The notes: generated by a model not told the origin, from the letters alone. DNA of 64,000 nt from Pontiella desulfatans (GCF_900890425.1 NZ_CAAHFG010000004.1:552798-616797); one strand, 5' to 3'. Shown: positions 19,938 to 28,492, counted from the stretch's first letter. Made by a program: numbers and translations.

Positions 19938-20774
19938 ATGAACGATGTACCGGAATCACTGATCATAGTCGCCGGGCGCGATGCCTATCCGCGGATGCTG
20001 GCCAAGGCCGCGCGTGCGGCGGGGGTGACGCGCATTGTCGTGGTGGGGTTCAAGGGCGAGACCAACCGCGAAATGGTGGCGCTGGCCGACGAATACCATT
20101 CGTTGCCGCTGGGAAGTTTTCAGTTGTTTCTCGATACGTTGGCCGCCACCGGAATCAAGCATGCGGTTTTGGTGGGCCAGATTGGAATGCACAATGTGTT
20201 CCGCCTTCGCCTGGATAAGTTGGCAAAGGAATTGTATCGCTCGCTCGAAACACGCAATGCCCATACGATTTTCGGCACGGCGGCGGACGAGATTGAAAAG
20301 CTCGGCATCGAAGTGCTGCCGGGCAACTCGTTTATGGAATGCTATACGCCCAAGGTCGGGCAGCTCGGCCAACGCGCGCCGACCGAACGCGAACTGGCCG
20401 ACATTGAACTGGGCCTCAAGTTGGTGAAGGGCACCAGCGAATTCGAGATCGGCCAGACGGTCGCCATCAAGGACGGCATTATTATTGCGGTCGAGGCCTG
20501 GGAGGGCACCAACCAGACCATCAAGCGCGCGGGAAAAGTTGGCAAGGCCGGATGCGTCATCGTCAAGGTGCCGAAAGCCGGCCACGACATGCGCTTCGAT
20601 ATTCCAGTGGTCGGCGCCAAAACCTTCAAGGTGATGAAGAAGGCCAAGATTTCCTGCCTGGCGGTAGAGGCCGGCAAAACCATCCTGCTTGAAAAGGAAA
20701 AGCTCATCACCTTGGCCGACCAATACAACATCGCCTTTATTGCGGTGCGGACGGATGAAAAACAGAATAATTAG
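19938..20774 (+). CDS. lpxI: UDP-2,3-diacylglucosamine pyrophosphatase LpxI
   Basis: 278 residues, the usual LpxI length. LpxI hydrolyses UDP-2,3-diacylglucosamine to lipid X and UMP in lipid A synthesis, replacing LpxH in many bacteria. The N-terminal domain carries IIVAGRDAYPRMLAKAARAAG; the C-terminal catalytic domain has GQTVAIKDGIIIAVEAWEGT and KAGCVIVKVPKAGHDMRFDIP, both characteristic of the family. The frame is open upstream to 19884, but the ATG at 19938 gives the family N-terminus. lpxB follows 61 bp later, which fits, since LpxB uses lipid X. The stop codon lies within the left arm of a 22-bp inverted repeat. Confidence 0.93.
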   Translation: MNDVPESLIIVAGRDAYPRMLAKAARAAGVTRIVVVGFKGETNREMVALADEYHSLPLGSFQLFLDTLAATGIKHAVLVGQIGMHNVFRLRLDKLAKELYRSLETRNAHTIFGTAADEIEKLGIEVLPGNSFMECYTPKVGQLGQRAPTERELADIELGLKLVKGTSEFEIGQTVAIKDGIIIAVEAWEGTNQTIKRAGKVGKAGCVIVKVPKAGHDMRFDIPVVGAKTFKVMKKAKISCLAVEAGKTILLEKEKLITLADQYNIAFIAVRTDEKQNN

Positions 20775-20826
20775 GACAGAATAATTTGCGGAGGATCGGT
20801 AATCATTCTGTCCTAATTATTCTGTT
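20761..20826. repeat. Perfect 22-bp inverted repeat between lpxI and lpxB
   Basis: The arm at 20761-20782 (starting AACAGAATAATTAGG) is perfectly complementary to 20805-20826. The spacer is 22 nt. The left arm contains the lpxI TAG stop codon and the right arm ends 9 nt before the lpxB start, so transcripts would fold a long stem between the two genes. Confidence 0.9.
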
Positions 20827-20835
20827 AAATGAAAA

Positions 20836-21978
20836 ATGAAGAGATCGATTCTAGTGGTGGCGGGGGAGGTGTCGGGCGACCTGCATGCGGCGGGAGCCGT
20901 GCGGGCGGTCAAAGCCCGCTCGCCCGAGACCGTCTTCTGGGGCATCGGCGGCGACCACCTCAAGGCCGAAGGCGTCGAGCTGCTGCAGCATACCGACCGC
21001 ATGGGCGTGATGGGCATTGTCGAGGTCTTGAAACAATACTCCTTTTTCAAAGGTGTCCTGAAACAGGTGCTCGACGAAGTGGACCAGCGCAAACCCGATG
21101 CCGCGCTGTTGGTGGACTATCCCGGTTTTAACCTACGCCTCGCCGCCGAGTTGAAAAAGCGCGGTGTGAAGGTCTACTACTATATCTCGCCGAAAGTCTG
21201 GGCGTGGAACAAAAAGCGTATTCCGAAGATGGCGCAGGTGATCGACCGCCTGATGGTCATTTTCCCGTTCGAGGTGGAGCTGTTCGAGGGCACCGGCCTG
21301 CAGGTCGATTTTGTCGGCAACCCGCTGGTGGAGCAGATCGACGAATTCCTGGCATCGGAGCCAATGGCATTGCCGTGGCAATCCGAGCGACTGATCGCCT
21401 TGCTGCCCGGCAGCCGACGGCAGGAGATCGAGCGGATTCTGCCCTCCATTCTTTCCGCCGCGAAAAAGTTGGAAGCCCAGTTCCCCGATGTTTCGTTCCT
21501 GATTGCCTCGCCCAATGAACGAATCGAAAAACTCGTACATGAGGAAATTTCCCGTTGTTCCGAGAAGCCAGCCCGGCTGGATGTGGTTTGCGGCCATGCA
21601 CGCGAAGTGATGCGGCAGGCCGAGGCGGCCATCGTGACCTCCGGCACGGCCACCCTCGAGACCGCGCTGATCGGCACCCCGCACATCCTCGTCTATAAAA
21701 CCAGCGCCTTCACCTATTGGTTCGCCAAGTCGGTCGTAAAGATTTCCCATATTGGGCTGGTGAACATTATTGCCGGGAAAACCGTCTGCCCGGAGTTGAT
21801 CCAGGATGAGGCTTCGCCGGCAGCCATGGCGGAGCAATCCGCACGGCTCATGGCCGACACGCCGGAGCAGCAAGCGATGCTCGCAGGCTATGCCGAAGTC
21901 CGCCGACTCCTCGGAGCAGAAAGCGCCGCGGCGAATGTTGCCCGTATCATTTGCGCCGAAGCCCGGGACGGCGTTTGA
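20836..21978 (+). CDS. lpxB: Lipid-A-disaccharide synthase LpxB
   Basis: 380 residues, normal for this GT19 glycosyltransferase, which joins lipid X and UDP-2,3-diacylglucosamine to make the lipid A disaccharide at the inner membrane. Family motifs are plain: VAGEVSGDLHAAGAVRAVK at the N-terminus, DYPGFNLRLA, YYISPKVWAWNKKRI, VGNPLVE, LPGSRRQEIERILP, and the C-terminal VTSGTATLETALIGTPHIL. An ATG at 20829 is in a different frame; ATG at 20836 gives the standard start. The pairing with lpxI is typical. Confidence 0.95.
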   Translation: MKRSILVVAGEVSGDLHAAGAVRAVKARSPETVFWGIGGDHLKAEGVELLQHTDRMGVMGIVEVLKQYSFFKGVLKQVLDEVDQRKPDAALLVDYPGFNLRLAAELKKRGVKVYYYISPKVWAWNKKRIPKMAQVIDRLMVIFPFEVELFEGTGLQVDFVGNPLVEQIDEFLASEPMALPWQSERLIALLPGSRRQEIERILPSILSAAKKLEAQFPDVSFLIASPNERIEKLVHEEISRCSEKPARLDVVCGHAREVMRQAEAAIVTSGTATLETALIGTPHILVYKTSAFTYWFAKSVVKISHIGLVNIIAGKTVCPELIQDEASPAAMAEQSARLMADTPEQQAMLAGYAEVRRLLGAESAAANVARIICAEARDGV

Positions 21979-22079
21979 GAGGGAATGGAGGGCGCCGCTG
22001 GGAGGGGAAGATAATTCAGTCTAATCCTTTTCAGTGGTGTTTTTTTTGTTTACGATTTCAACACAGTCAGGGGGCTATC

Positions 22080-22763
22080 ATGAATGGAAATGCTTGGAGA
22101 ATAGGGATTGCTGTTGTTTGTGTTGCAGGGGGGGCTTTTGCCGATCTCGTGGAATATGATTTTTCCTCGGGGCTTCAGCCCTCGTCCTCGGGAGGGGGTG
22201 TTGTGGCAAGTCCGCTGGTACTAAATGGGGCGTGTTCCGTCACGATCACCAACGTTCCGGTGGGTTCGGCTTCGCCCTATGCCGACTCGGGTCTGGTCGG
22301 TCATTGCGACTTCAAGGCGGGGAGTTATATCCAGCTTTCAATCACGCCGCAGGCCGATTATTCGTTCGACCTCGAATCGCTGTCGTTCAAGGTGGCCGGC
22401 ATTGGCGGCAACAGAAGCTACCGGGTGGAATACAGTTTTGATGGCTTCACCACCCCGGGTATTCTCGTTGCAGGGGCATCAATCCCTGCCAAAACGGGAG
22501 AGGGTTTTAGTTTTCTGGAGGTTGACGCACCGCTCGCCGATCAGGATGCGTCCGCCAACCGGACGACGGACACGGTCTTCTTCCGGTTCTACGGCCAGGG
22601 TTCGTCCTGGGGCCCCGTGGATTATTTGGCCGACAACATCACGGTGCTGGGTACGGTTGTACCGGAGCCAGCGGTTGTCAGCCTGCTCGGTTTTTTTGGC
22701 GGAGGTATGGTTTTCGTGCACCGCTTCAACCGCCGCCGCAGGGAGCGCGCGGGACTGGAATAG
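22080..22763 (+). CDS. Secreted protein with PEP-CTERM-type sorting tail
   Basis: 227 residues. The frame is open from 21951, but ATG at 22080 is preceded by AGGGGG and gives a good signal peptide (WRIGIAVVCVAGGAFADLVEY). The middle is a predicted beta-sandwich of unknown function (DFSSGLQPSSSGGGVVASPL, YVEF-type strands, DNITVLGTV). The C-terminus has the PEP-CTERM layout: VPEP, a hydrophobic segment (VVSLLGFFGGGMVFV) and an Arg-rich tail (NRRRRERA). In known systems such proteins are processed by an exosortase and go to the surface or matrix; no exosortase is in the window. No relation to the flanking lipid A and folate genes is apparent. Confidence 0.85.
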   Translation: MNGNAWRIGIAVVCVAGGAFADLVEYDFSSGLQPSSSGGGVVASPLVLNGACSVTITNVPVGSASPYADSGLVGHCDFKAGSYIQLSITPQADYSFDLESLSFKVAGIGGNRSYRVEYSFDGFTTPGILVAGASIPAKTGEGFSFLEVDAPLADQDASANRTTDTVFFRFYGQGSSWGPVDYLADNITVLGTVVPEPAVVSLLGFFGGGMVFVHRFNRRRRERAGLE

Positions 22764-22951
22764 GCTACCAACACTCCACCTTGTTCGTAGAAGCGATGCC
22801 CTCACCGCTTGCCTGCGAACTCGGCAAGGCTTCGGCCGTCGAGCGGATACGGTCTGCCCCGCATTTCCCATGTTTGGAATTTTAAATCAGCGATCCGGCG
22901 TGCTAGCTTCATTCCCTTATTTGCAAATCCAAATGATGAAACCGCTGAAGC

Positions 22952-23824
22952 ATGAATATTGATCAGGTCTACAAACAGGTTGTTGAAAAAGTTCTCCGGG
23001 AGGGAAAAAAGAAAACCAACCGGACGGCCACGGATACCATTGCCGTGAGCGGCTGCATGATTGATTACGACATGGCCAACGGCTTCCCGCTGCTCACGAC
23101 CAAAAAAATGGCGTGGAAGACCATTCGGGTCGAACTGGAGGGATTCATCAAAGGTGTGACCGATAAATCGTGGTTCCAGGAGCGCGATTGCAAAATCTGG
23201 AACGAATGGTGCACACCGGCCAAAGTGCCCTACGGCCACGACGAGGCCACCTACCAAGCCATGGCCGAGGAAAAAGACCTCGGCCCGATCTACGGTTTCC
23301 AGTGGCGTAACTTTAACGGCCGGTATGAATTCGGAGCCGAAAAGTTGGATGGCGGCATCGATCAGCTGGCGAAGGCCATCGAAGCGCTCAAGACCAATCC
23401 CGACAGCCGCCGCATCCTCGTGAATGCCTGGAATCCGCAGCAACTCGACCAGATGGCGCTGGTTCCCTGCCATTATTCCTATCAGCTGCTCTGCAACGAC
23501 GGCGTGCTCGATCTGCTCTGGAACCAACGGTCGTGCGACATCTTTCTCGGCATCCCCTTCAACATAGCTTCGTACGGCCTGCTGCTGGAGCTGGTCGCCA
23601 AGGAGTGCGGCATGAAAGCCGGCAAACTGATCGGCTTCCTCGGCGATGCCCATGTCTATGTAAACCATCAGGCGCAGCTGGATGAGCAGCTGAAGCGCGA
23701 ACCCTATGCCCCGCCAAGGCTCATGCTTGACGGCTACAACTCGATCTTCGACTGGGAGTGGCAACACGCCACCCTAGACGGCTACGAATGCCATCCCTCC
23801 ATCAAAGGCGAGGTCGCGGTATAA
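22952..23824 (+). CDS. thyA: Thymidylate synthase ThyA
   Basis: 290 residues. It converts dUMP and methylene-tetrahydrofolate to dTMP and dihydrofolate. Visible features: the catalytic Cys in VPCHYSYQLL (about C173), the phosphate-binding SRR (152-154), NQRSCDIFLGIPFNIASY with the conserved RS and N contacts, and the terminal KGEVAV close to the family C-terminus. An insertion-containing front half (EWCTPAKVPYGHDEATYQ) makes it a little longer than E. coli ThyA. The stop overlaps the folA start by one base (TAATG), so the two are translationally coupled. The product dihydrofolate is the FolA substrate. Confidence 0.95.
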   Translation: MNIDQVYKQVVEKVLREGKKKTNRTATDTIAVSGCMIDYDMANGFPLLTTKKMAWKTIRVELEGFIKGVTDKSWFQERDCKIWNEWCTPAKVPYGHDEATYQAMAEEKDLGPIYGFQWRNFNGRYEFGAEKLDGGIDQLAKAIEALKTNPDSRRILVNAWNPQQLDQMALVPCHYSYQLLCNDGVLDLLWNQRSCDIFLGIPFNIASYGLLLELVAKECGMKAGKLIGFLGDAHVYVNHQAQLDEQLKREPYAPPRLMLDGYNSIFDWEWQHATLDGYECHPSIKGEVAV

Positions 23825-24267
23825 TGATTGCGATTGTTGCCCGGTCTGAAAACGGAGTTATTGGCAAAGACGGCGGTCTGCCGTGGCGTTGCAAAGGCGA
23901 CCTCCAGTTTTTCAAGCGCACCACCATGGATCGAAAGATTGTCGTCGGCCGCACCACCTTTGAAGGCCTTCCGCCGCTGAAAGGGCGCGATATCTACGTC
24001 CTGACCCGCAATCCGGATGCCCGATTTGAAAATGCCACCGCCGTTTCCAATCCCGCCGACGTCCCGGCCGATGCCATCATCTGCGGCGGCGCGGCGATCT
24101 ATGACCTGATGATTCCCCAGTGCGACCAGCTACTGGTGACCACCGTCAAGAAAGCGGTCGAGGGCGATACCTTTTTCAATTCCCAATGGCTGGACGGTTT
24201 TGAGCCGACGGAAACCATCGAAGAGACTGACGAATATTCGATTGTTTCATATAAGCGTAATCTGTAG
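23824..24267 (+). CDS. folA: Dihydrofolate reductase
   Basis: 147 residues, slightly short for a bacterial DHFR (about 160). It reduces dihydrofolate to tetrahydrofolate with NADPH. Motifs: MIAIVARSENGVIGKDGGLPWR (the IG-x-G-x-LPW loop), VVGRTTFEGLP (replacing the common GRKT-x-ES), the glycine loop IICGGAAIYDLMIPQCDQL and a C-terminal beta hairpin. The frame is open from 23758, but ATG at 23824 overlapping the thyA stop gives the exact family start. The TAG stop is formed by the first bases of a REP-like repeat, which may have trimmed or replaced the native C-terminus. Confidence 0.93.
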   Translation: MIAIVARSENGVIGKDGGLPWRCKGDLQFFKRTTMDRKIVVGRTTFEGLPPLKGRDIYVLTRNPDARFENATAVSNPADVPADAIICGGAAIYDLMIPQCDQLLVTTVKKAVEGDTFFNSQWLDGFEPTETIEETDEYSIVSYKRNL

Positions 24268-24324
24268 TGCGGATATCTGATCCGCGACCCTGCGCCTTCA
24301 ACTCGCATCGGATATGCGAGCTAC
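24264..24324. repeat. REP-like double-hairpin repeat, copy 1
   Basis: Two small palindromes in tandem: GCGGATATCTGATCCGC and CTCGCATCGGATATGCGAG, bounded by GTAG and CTAC. A second copy lies at 43586-43650 with the same architecture and near-identical arms. The opening GTAG provides the folA stop codon. Confidence 0.8.
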
Positions 24325-24345
24325 GACCAACAAAAAAGAGCTGCG

Positions 24346-25239
24346 TCACACCATTCCCGCGGGGACTTGACTGGAGTGGCTCCATTGCCGAGGAGACTGC
24401 CCGTACATGCGCTTGAACTCGCGGCTGAATTGGGAGGAGCTTGCGTAGCCCACATCCATCGCCGCTTCGTTCACAGTCGTTCCTCCAACAATTTTCATGG
24501 CGGCGCTGTTGAGTCGCATGGATTTCACGAACTGGATGGGCGACATCGTGGTCGCTTGCTTGAATTTGCGGTGGAACACGGCCCGGCTCATCCCCGCCTG
24601 TGTGGCCATATCCTCGATGGTGACCGATTTACCCAAGCTGGAAGACACATACTCGATTGCGCGGGCGATTTCATTGCCGACTCCGAAAGCACGCCGTGCG
24701 GCATCCCCCGCATCCCCCTTCAATACAGCATAATAGACCTCCCGCAGCCGACCGTTCCCAAGTACCGCCGTATCCGCCGGGCTATCCCCCAGCCGAAGCA
24801 GCCGCAACAGCGCTTCGGTGAATGCGTCGTCCCAGCGGGCGAGTGCAAACCCCTGCGGGAGTGGGCCGCCCCGAGGCGGCCGGATGGCACCGGCGGCACT
24901 TTCCATCTCAATGGCCAGTTCGGTCATCACGCGCGTATCGAGGGCAATCATCACGCCCAGGAGGGGATTGTCCGGCGAAGCGGAGGGCGTCCCCGCCTCG
25001 ACCGGCATCGACATGGGGCAGCACATGTATTGGCTGCTGTCGTACACATATCTTTTCCCATCCAACAGGGCTTCCTTGGCCCCGTTCACGATGGCCACCA
25101 CGGTGGGTTCGTACACCGCGGGGGCGCAGCGAAGCGGCTCGGTAACCCGGAAGAGCTGCACGCCCTTCACCCCGGTTTCCACCACGCCATCCTCGCCGAC
25201 CCTGTTTTCAATGAGTTGCTTTATTTGTTGTTTGCTCAT
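24346..25239 (-). CDS. AraC-family transcriptional regulator
   Basis: 297 residues from the ATG at 25239 (MSKQQIKQLIENRV); a longer form starting at 25287 is possible but unlike the family N-terminus. The first 190 residues match an AraC-type N-terminal ligand domain (FRVTEPLRCAPAVYEPTVVAIVNGAKEALLDGKRYVYDSSQYM). The C-terminal 100 residues hold two helix-turn-helix units (IEDMATQAGMSRAVFHRKFK and VNEAAMDVGYASSSQFSREF), with the canonical FSREFKRMYGQSPRQW end. It is transcribed away from a short-chain dehydrogenase 153 bp off, so it is likely the regulator of that gene; this is inference from layout. Confidence 0.9.
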   Translation of the reverse strand: MSKQQIKQLIENRVGEDGVVETGVKGVQLFRVTEPLRCAPAVYEPTVVAIVNGAKEALLDGKRYVYDSSQYMCCPMSMPVEAGTPSASPDNPLLGVMIALDTRVMTELAIEMESAAGAIRPPRGGPLPQGFALARWDDAFTEALLRLLRLGDSPADTAVLGNGRLREVYYAVLKGDAGDAARRAFGVGNEIARAIEYVSSSLGKSVTIEDMATQAGMSRAVFHRKFKQATTMSPIQFVKSMRLNSAAMKIVGGTTVNEAAMDVGYASSSQFSREFKRMYGQSPRQWSHSSQVPAGMV

Positions 25240-25392
25240 GCAGTCAACATGGCACTGCAGAGTGCATAATTCAACCAAATGATACAATTGGGCATGTATT
25301 AGCGATTATATAGCCTAGTTATGCCGGATATTGAGAGTTATGGTTTTTGTCGGACGGGAGGAAACCTGTCGCAAAAACAAGGAGCTTGAACC
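25240..25392. promoter_or_regulatory. Divergent promoter region between araC-type gene and SDR gene
   Basis: This 153-bp region, noticeably AT-richer in its middle (25260-25350), must hold both promoters and probably the AraC-type binding site. AAGGAG lies 8 nt before the SDR start. I could not identify a convincing operator by eye. Confidence 0.4.
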
Positions 25393-26340
25393 ATGACCAC
25401 CAAACAAAAATTTGGCCCCAAGGGCTGGACGCCGGAGCGGCTCGGCTCCCTCGATGGAAAAACCTATGTCATCACCGGCGCCAACACCGGTGCGGGATTT
25501 GAGGCAACACGGGTGCTCTTGTCCAAGGGCGCAAGCGTAGTGATGCTGAACCGCAACGCCGAGAAGTCATCCGCCGCGATCGCGACGCTTAAACAGGAAT
25601 TCGGCGTTGCCGCTGACGTGACGTTCGTGCGTATGGACCTGGCAGTGCTGGATTCCGTGCGCGAAGCGGCGGCGGAGGTACTGGAGAAGGTTCCCCAAAT
25701 CGACGCGCTTATCTGCAACGGCGCCATTGCGCAGGTGGCCAAGCAGGAGATCACCGTGGACGGCTTTGAAAGCCAACTCGGCGTGAACCACTTCGGTCAT
25801 TTCCTCCTGTGTGGCTTGCTCTTCGAGTGTATTGAAAAGTCGGAGGGGCGCATCGTGGTGGTCGGCAGCAACGCGTATAAAATGGGGCTGAAGAAGATTC
25901 AGTTCGAAGACCTCAACTTCGACAAGAAGTACACCGCCTGGAATTCCTATGCCCAGAGCAAGCTCGCGCAGATGATGTTCGCCTACGAATTACAGCGCCG
26001 GATCCAGGCTGCGGGCAAGAGCGTCCAGGTTCGGGTCTGCCATCCCGGCGCGTCACGAACGAATCTGTTGAAGGATACGGCCAGCGTCTTCAACAAGATC
26101 GTTTGGGCCATACTCTCCCGCATCATCGCACAATCCGCCGAGCGGGGCTCCTGGCCGGAAGTGATGTGCGCAACGGAGGAAGGGTTGAAGCCGGAAGCCT
26201 TGTATGGTCCGACCCAAAGAGCGGATACGGTCGGCCCCGTCGGCGAGTGCCCGCTGGATGGGGTGGCCCTGAGCCAGGAAATGGCCACCAAACTCTGGAC
26301 GCTCTCCGAGCAGAAAACGTCTCTGGGCTGGACGTTGTAG
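25393..26340 (+). CDS. Short-chain dehydrogenase/reductase (retinol-dehydrogenase-like)
   Basis: 315 residues. Classical SDR fold: cofactor motif TGANTGAGF near residue 28, DLAVLDSVREAA (nucleotide specificity segment), NGA motif in ICNGAI, catalytic Ser in VVVGSNAYK and the YAQSK Tyr-Lys pair. NRNAEK after the second strand suggests NADP(H). The substrate is unknown; similar proteins are annotated as retinol or protochlorophyllide-type reductases, which does not fix the reaction. AAGGAG precedes the ATG. Divergent from an AraC-family regulator, it probably acts in an inducible pathway. Confidence 0.88.
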   Translation: MTTKQKFGPKGWTPERLGSLDGKTYVITGANTGAGFEATRVLLSKGASVVMLNRNAEKSSAAIATLKQEFGVAADVTFVRMDLAVLDSVREAAAEVLEKVPQIDALICNGAIAQVAKQEITVDGFESQLGVNHFGHFLLCGLLFECIEKSEGRIVVVGSNAYKMGLKKIQFEDLNFDKKYTAWNSYAQSKLAQMMFAYELQRRIQAAGKSVQVRVCHPGASRTNLLKDTASVFNKIVWAILSRIIAQSAERGSWPEVMCATEEGLKPEALYGPTQRADTVGPVGECPLDGVALSQEMATKLWTLSEQKTSLGWTL

Positions 26341-26493
26341 TTCGACTGAAAAGAACTCTGATATGGTTGTTTAGGTTTTGCCGCAGGCGCGTTTCTCTTG
26401 CGGCGGCAGGCCCAGGCTCGCGCCCGCGCCGTGGTGGATCGATTTCAACTGCTTCAAGCTGAAGGTTGACATTTGATCGCAAAAGGCGCATCA

Positions 26494-26539
26494 ATGCGCA
26501 TCACATACGTAAAATATGATCATCGGGAGTGATGCGCAT
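26494..26539. repeat. 11-bp perfect inverted repeat around the integrase-remnant start
   Basis: ATGCGCATCAC (26494-26504) and GTGATGCGCAT (26529-26539) are exact complements with a 24-nt spacer. The right arm overlaps the possible GTG/ATG starts of the integrase-like remnant. It could be an operator or part of an old attachment region. Confidence 0.6.
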
Positions 26540-26726
26540 GTCGACATTCGAGGGAACAGGCATAAAGAATCTGAAGCTGCGGGGCGGTATCTACTACTGG
26601 CGGCAGCGGATTCGCGGTGTTCAATACTCGGAATCGCTTCAGACGGGTGATCGTGAAGAGGCGTTAAGGCGGATGGCTGGTAAGGTGGATGCCGCGCAAA
26701 AAGGAAAAGGCTTAAAGGAGAAAACA
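26529..26726 (+). pseudogene. Remnant of a tyrosine-recombinase N-terminal (arm-binding) domain
   Basis: From a GTG at 26529 the frame encodes about 66 residues (NLKLRGGIYYWRQRIRGVQY, then SESLQTGDREEALRRMAGKV). This is the typical N-terminal beta-sheet DNA-binding module of phage-type integrases, where a YYxR-x-RxxGxx pattern precedes an EA-rich helix. No core-binding or catalytic domain follows; the frame runs straight into the aldolase, whose own start and strong ribosome site are at 26727. I read it as the 5' stub of a lost integrase. A real integrase-aldolase fusion protein is less likely. Confidence 0.6.
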
Positions 26727-27719
26727 ATGACTCAAGCAAAGAATAGCAGCAGTGAAGCATCGGATAAAAGCGCCGGATGGGTCACGTTCGACCCCAATCT
26801 GAAAATCTTGGACTGCACGATACGAGACGGCGGGCTCTGCAACAACCACCAGTTTGAAGAAGGGTTTTTCCAGCGAATCTACGAGACCTGCGTCGCGGGC
26901 GGAATCGACTATATGGAAGTGGGCTACAAGGCCGACAAGAAGCTGTTTGCCGGAACCGGATGCGGCCCCTGGAAATATTCCGACGAGGAGGACATCCGCC
27001 GGGAAGTGGGGGAAAACGATACCGGGGTGAAGCTCAGCGTAATGGCCGATACCGGACGCACCAACCCTTCCGACATCCTGCCGAAGAGTGAAAGCGTGAT
27101 TGACCTCATCCGCGTGGCGACCTATATCCACCAGATTCCCGCCGCATTGGAAATCGTGAAGGATGCGAAGCAGAAGGGCTACGAAGTGGCCCTCAACCTG
27201 ATGGCGGTCTCCACCGTCCCCGACTACGAGCTCGACAACGGCCTCGACGTCATTGCCCAGGTCGATGAAATCGACTTCCTCTATGTGGTCGATAGCTTTG
27301 GCTCCCTCTACTACGAACAGGTTGGCGACCTGATCGAGCGCTACAAGAAAACCGGCAAAACCCTCGGCATCCATGCGCACAACAACCAGCAGTTGGCCTA
27401 TTCCAACACCATCTACGCGGCCATCAACGGCGTGAAGCTGCTCGATACCACCATGATGGGCATGGGACGTGGCGCGGGCAACTGCGCGACCGAACTGATG
27501 GTCGGGTTCCTCAAGAACCCCAAGTTCAGCCTGCGCCCCATCCTGCGGTTTGTCCAGGAAACCATGTACCCGCTCAGCCAGGAAATCGACTGGGGCTACA
27601 GCGTCCCCTACATGATCACCGGCCACTACAACGAGCATCCGCGTTCCGCCATCGCCCTGCGCGATGGCGACCGCAAGGACGACTATGTCGGGTTCTACGA
27701 CGAAATCGCAGCCATTTAG
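26727..27719 (+). CDS. HMGL-like aldolase (4-hydroxy-2-oxovalerate aldolase-type TIM barrel)
   Basis: 330 residues from ATG 26727, which has AAAGGAG 6 nt upstream. A DRE-TIM-type metal-dependent aldolase: the metal and catalytic motif DCTIRDGGLCNNHQF (compare D-x-T-L-RDG), YMEVGYKA on the second strand, DSFGSLYYEQV, the metal-binding HAHNN, and GMGRGAGNCATE. This set resembles 4-hydroxy-2-oxovalerate aldolase and related carbon-chain lyases/synthases; the substrate is not clear. No acylating aldehyde dehydrogenase partner is adjacent, so a catabolic meta-cleavage role is not supported. The frame stays open 198 nt upstream through an integrase remnant. Confidence 0.82.
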   Translation: MTQAKNSSSEASDKSAGWVTFDPNLKILDCTIRDGGLCNNHQFEEGFFQRIYETCVAGGIDYMEVGYKADKKLFAGTGCGPWKYSDEEDIRREVGENDTGVKLSVMADTGRTNPSDILPKSESVIDLIRVATYIHQIPAALEIVKDAKQKGYEVALNLMAVSTVPDYELDNGLDVIAQVDEIDFLYVVDSFGSLYYEQVGDLIERYKKTGKTLGIHAHNNQQLAYSNTIYAAINGVKLLDTTMMGMGRGAGNCATELMVGFLKNPKFSLRPILRFVQETMYPLSQEIDWGYSVPYMITGHYNEHPRSAIALRDGDRKDDYVGFYDEIAAI

Positions 27720-27815
27720 CGGATTTGTTTGTAAGCCGCTCGGTGATTAAGCTATAACCCATGATCGTTTTGTGAGAACCACCTCTGCATTGAGGACAGA
27801 TAAAGGAGTTTTGGA

Positions 27816-28487
27816 ATGAATGTTTTGCATGTTTGCGCCAACCCGAAGCCGACCGAAGAGTCGGTTTCCAAGCAGCTCGCCGCCGCCTTCTTTGGCAAGC
27901 TGATCGAGCTGAAGCCGGAAGTCGAGCTGGTCAATGTCAACCTATACGACGAAAAACCGCCGTTCTATTCCTACGAGCTTTACCGCGCCGTTTGGAATCC
28001 CGTCTTCGAGGAAGGCTACGAGCCGTCCAAGGTGGAAGAGATGGCCATGAACTATGCCTCCAAGCAGGCCGAACTCTTCAATGCCGCCGACGTACTCGTT
28101 CTCACCATGCCCATGTGGAACTTCTCGTCCCCGGCCATCATGAAAGCCTGGACCGACCAGATCCTCTGCCCCGGCCTTACCTTCGAAATGGCCGAAAACG
28201 GCGTCAAGCCCCTCCATAAGATCAAGAGCGTGGTGCTGCTGGTGGCTTCCGGCGGAATCTATAAGGAAGACGACGCCCGCGATGCCCTCACCCGCCAGGC
28301 CCTCACTGCCTTCGACTTCATCGGCATCGAAGATTTCGAAATCGTCTGGGCCGACGGCCAGAACCCCATGTTCAATGCAAACTGCGAAGAGCGCAAGGAA
28401 ATGGCCATCGAGGCCGCGATCGAAATCGCCGAAGACATCGCCGAACTCGACCTGGCGCCGGCCTCCGAAGAGGCTGACCCCGAATAA
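27816..28487 (+). CDS. Flavodoxin-fold NAD(P)H oxidoreductase, azoreductase-like
   Basis: 223 residues. The N-terminal flavodoxin motif LHVCANPKPTEESVSKQL (FMN phosphate loop), and LTMPMWNFSSPAIMKAWTDQI, which matches the FMN-binding P-MWNF segment of AzoR/AcpD enzymes, support an FMN-dependent NADH:quinone or azo reductase. ASGGIY supplies the third flavin loop. An acidic tail (AEDIAELDLAPASEEADPE) is extra to the family. AAAGGAG lies 7 nt before the ATG. trpF starts 5 bp after the stop, so the two may share a transcript, although no functional link is known. Confidence 0.85.
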   Translation: MNVLHVCANPKPTEESVSKQLAAAFFGKLIELKPEVELVNVNLYDEKPPFYSYELYRAVWNPVFEEGYEPSKVEEMAMNYASKQAELFNAADVLVLTMPMWNFSSPAIMKAWTDQILCPGLTFEMAENGVKPLHKIKSVVLLVASGGIYKEDDARDALTRQALTAFDFIGIEDFEIVWADGQNPMFNANCEERKEMAIEAAIEIAEDIAELDLAPASEEADPE

Positions 28488-28492
28488 GTCCC

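Noticed and set aside
22764-22951. Small gene between the PEP-CTERM protein and thyA
   Set aside because: No frame with a ribosome site and plausible composition; it is read as a non-coding gap.
25240-25287. Longer AraC regulator start
   Set aside because: The extra residues (YHLVELCTLQCHVDC) are unlike the family and fall in the AT-rich promoter region.
26529-27719. One fused integrase-aldolase gene as the main call
   Set aside because: AAAGGAG placed 6 nt before ATG 26727 and the family N-terminus support a separate aldolase start; the fusion is left as an open possibility.
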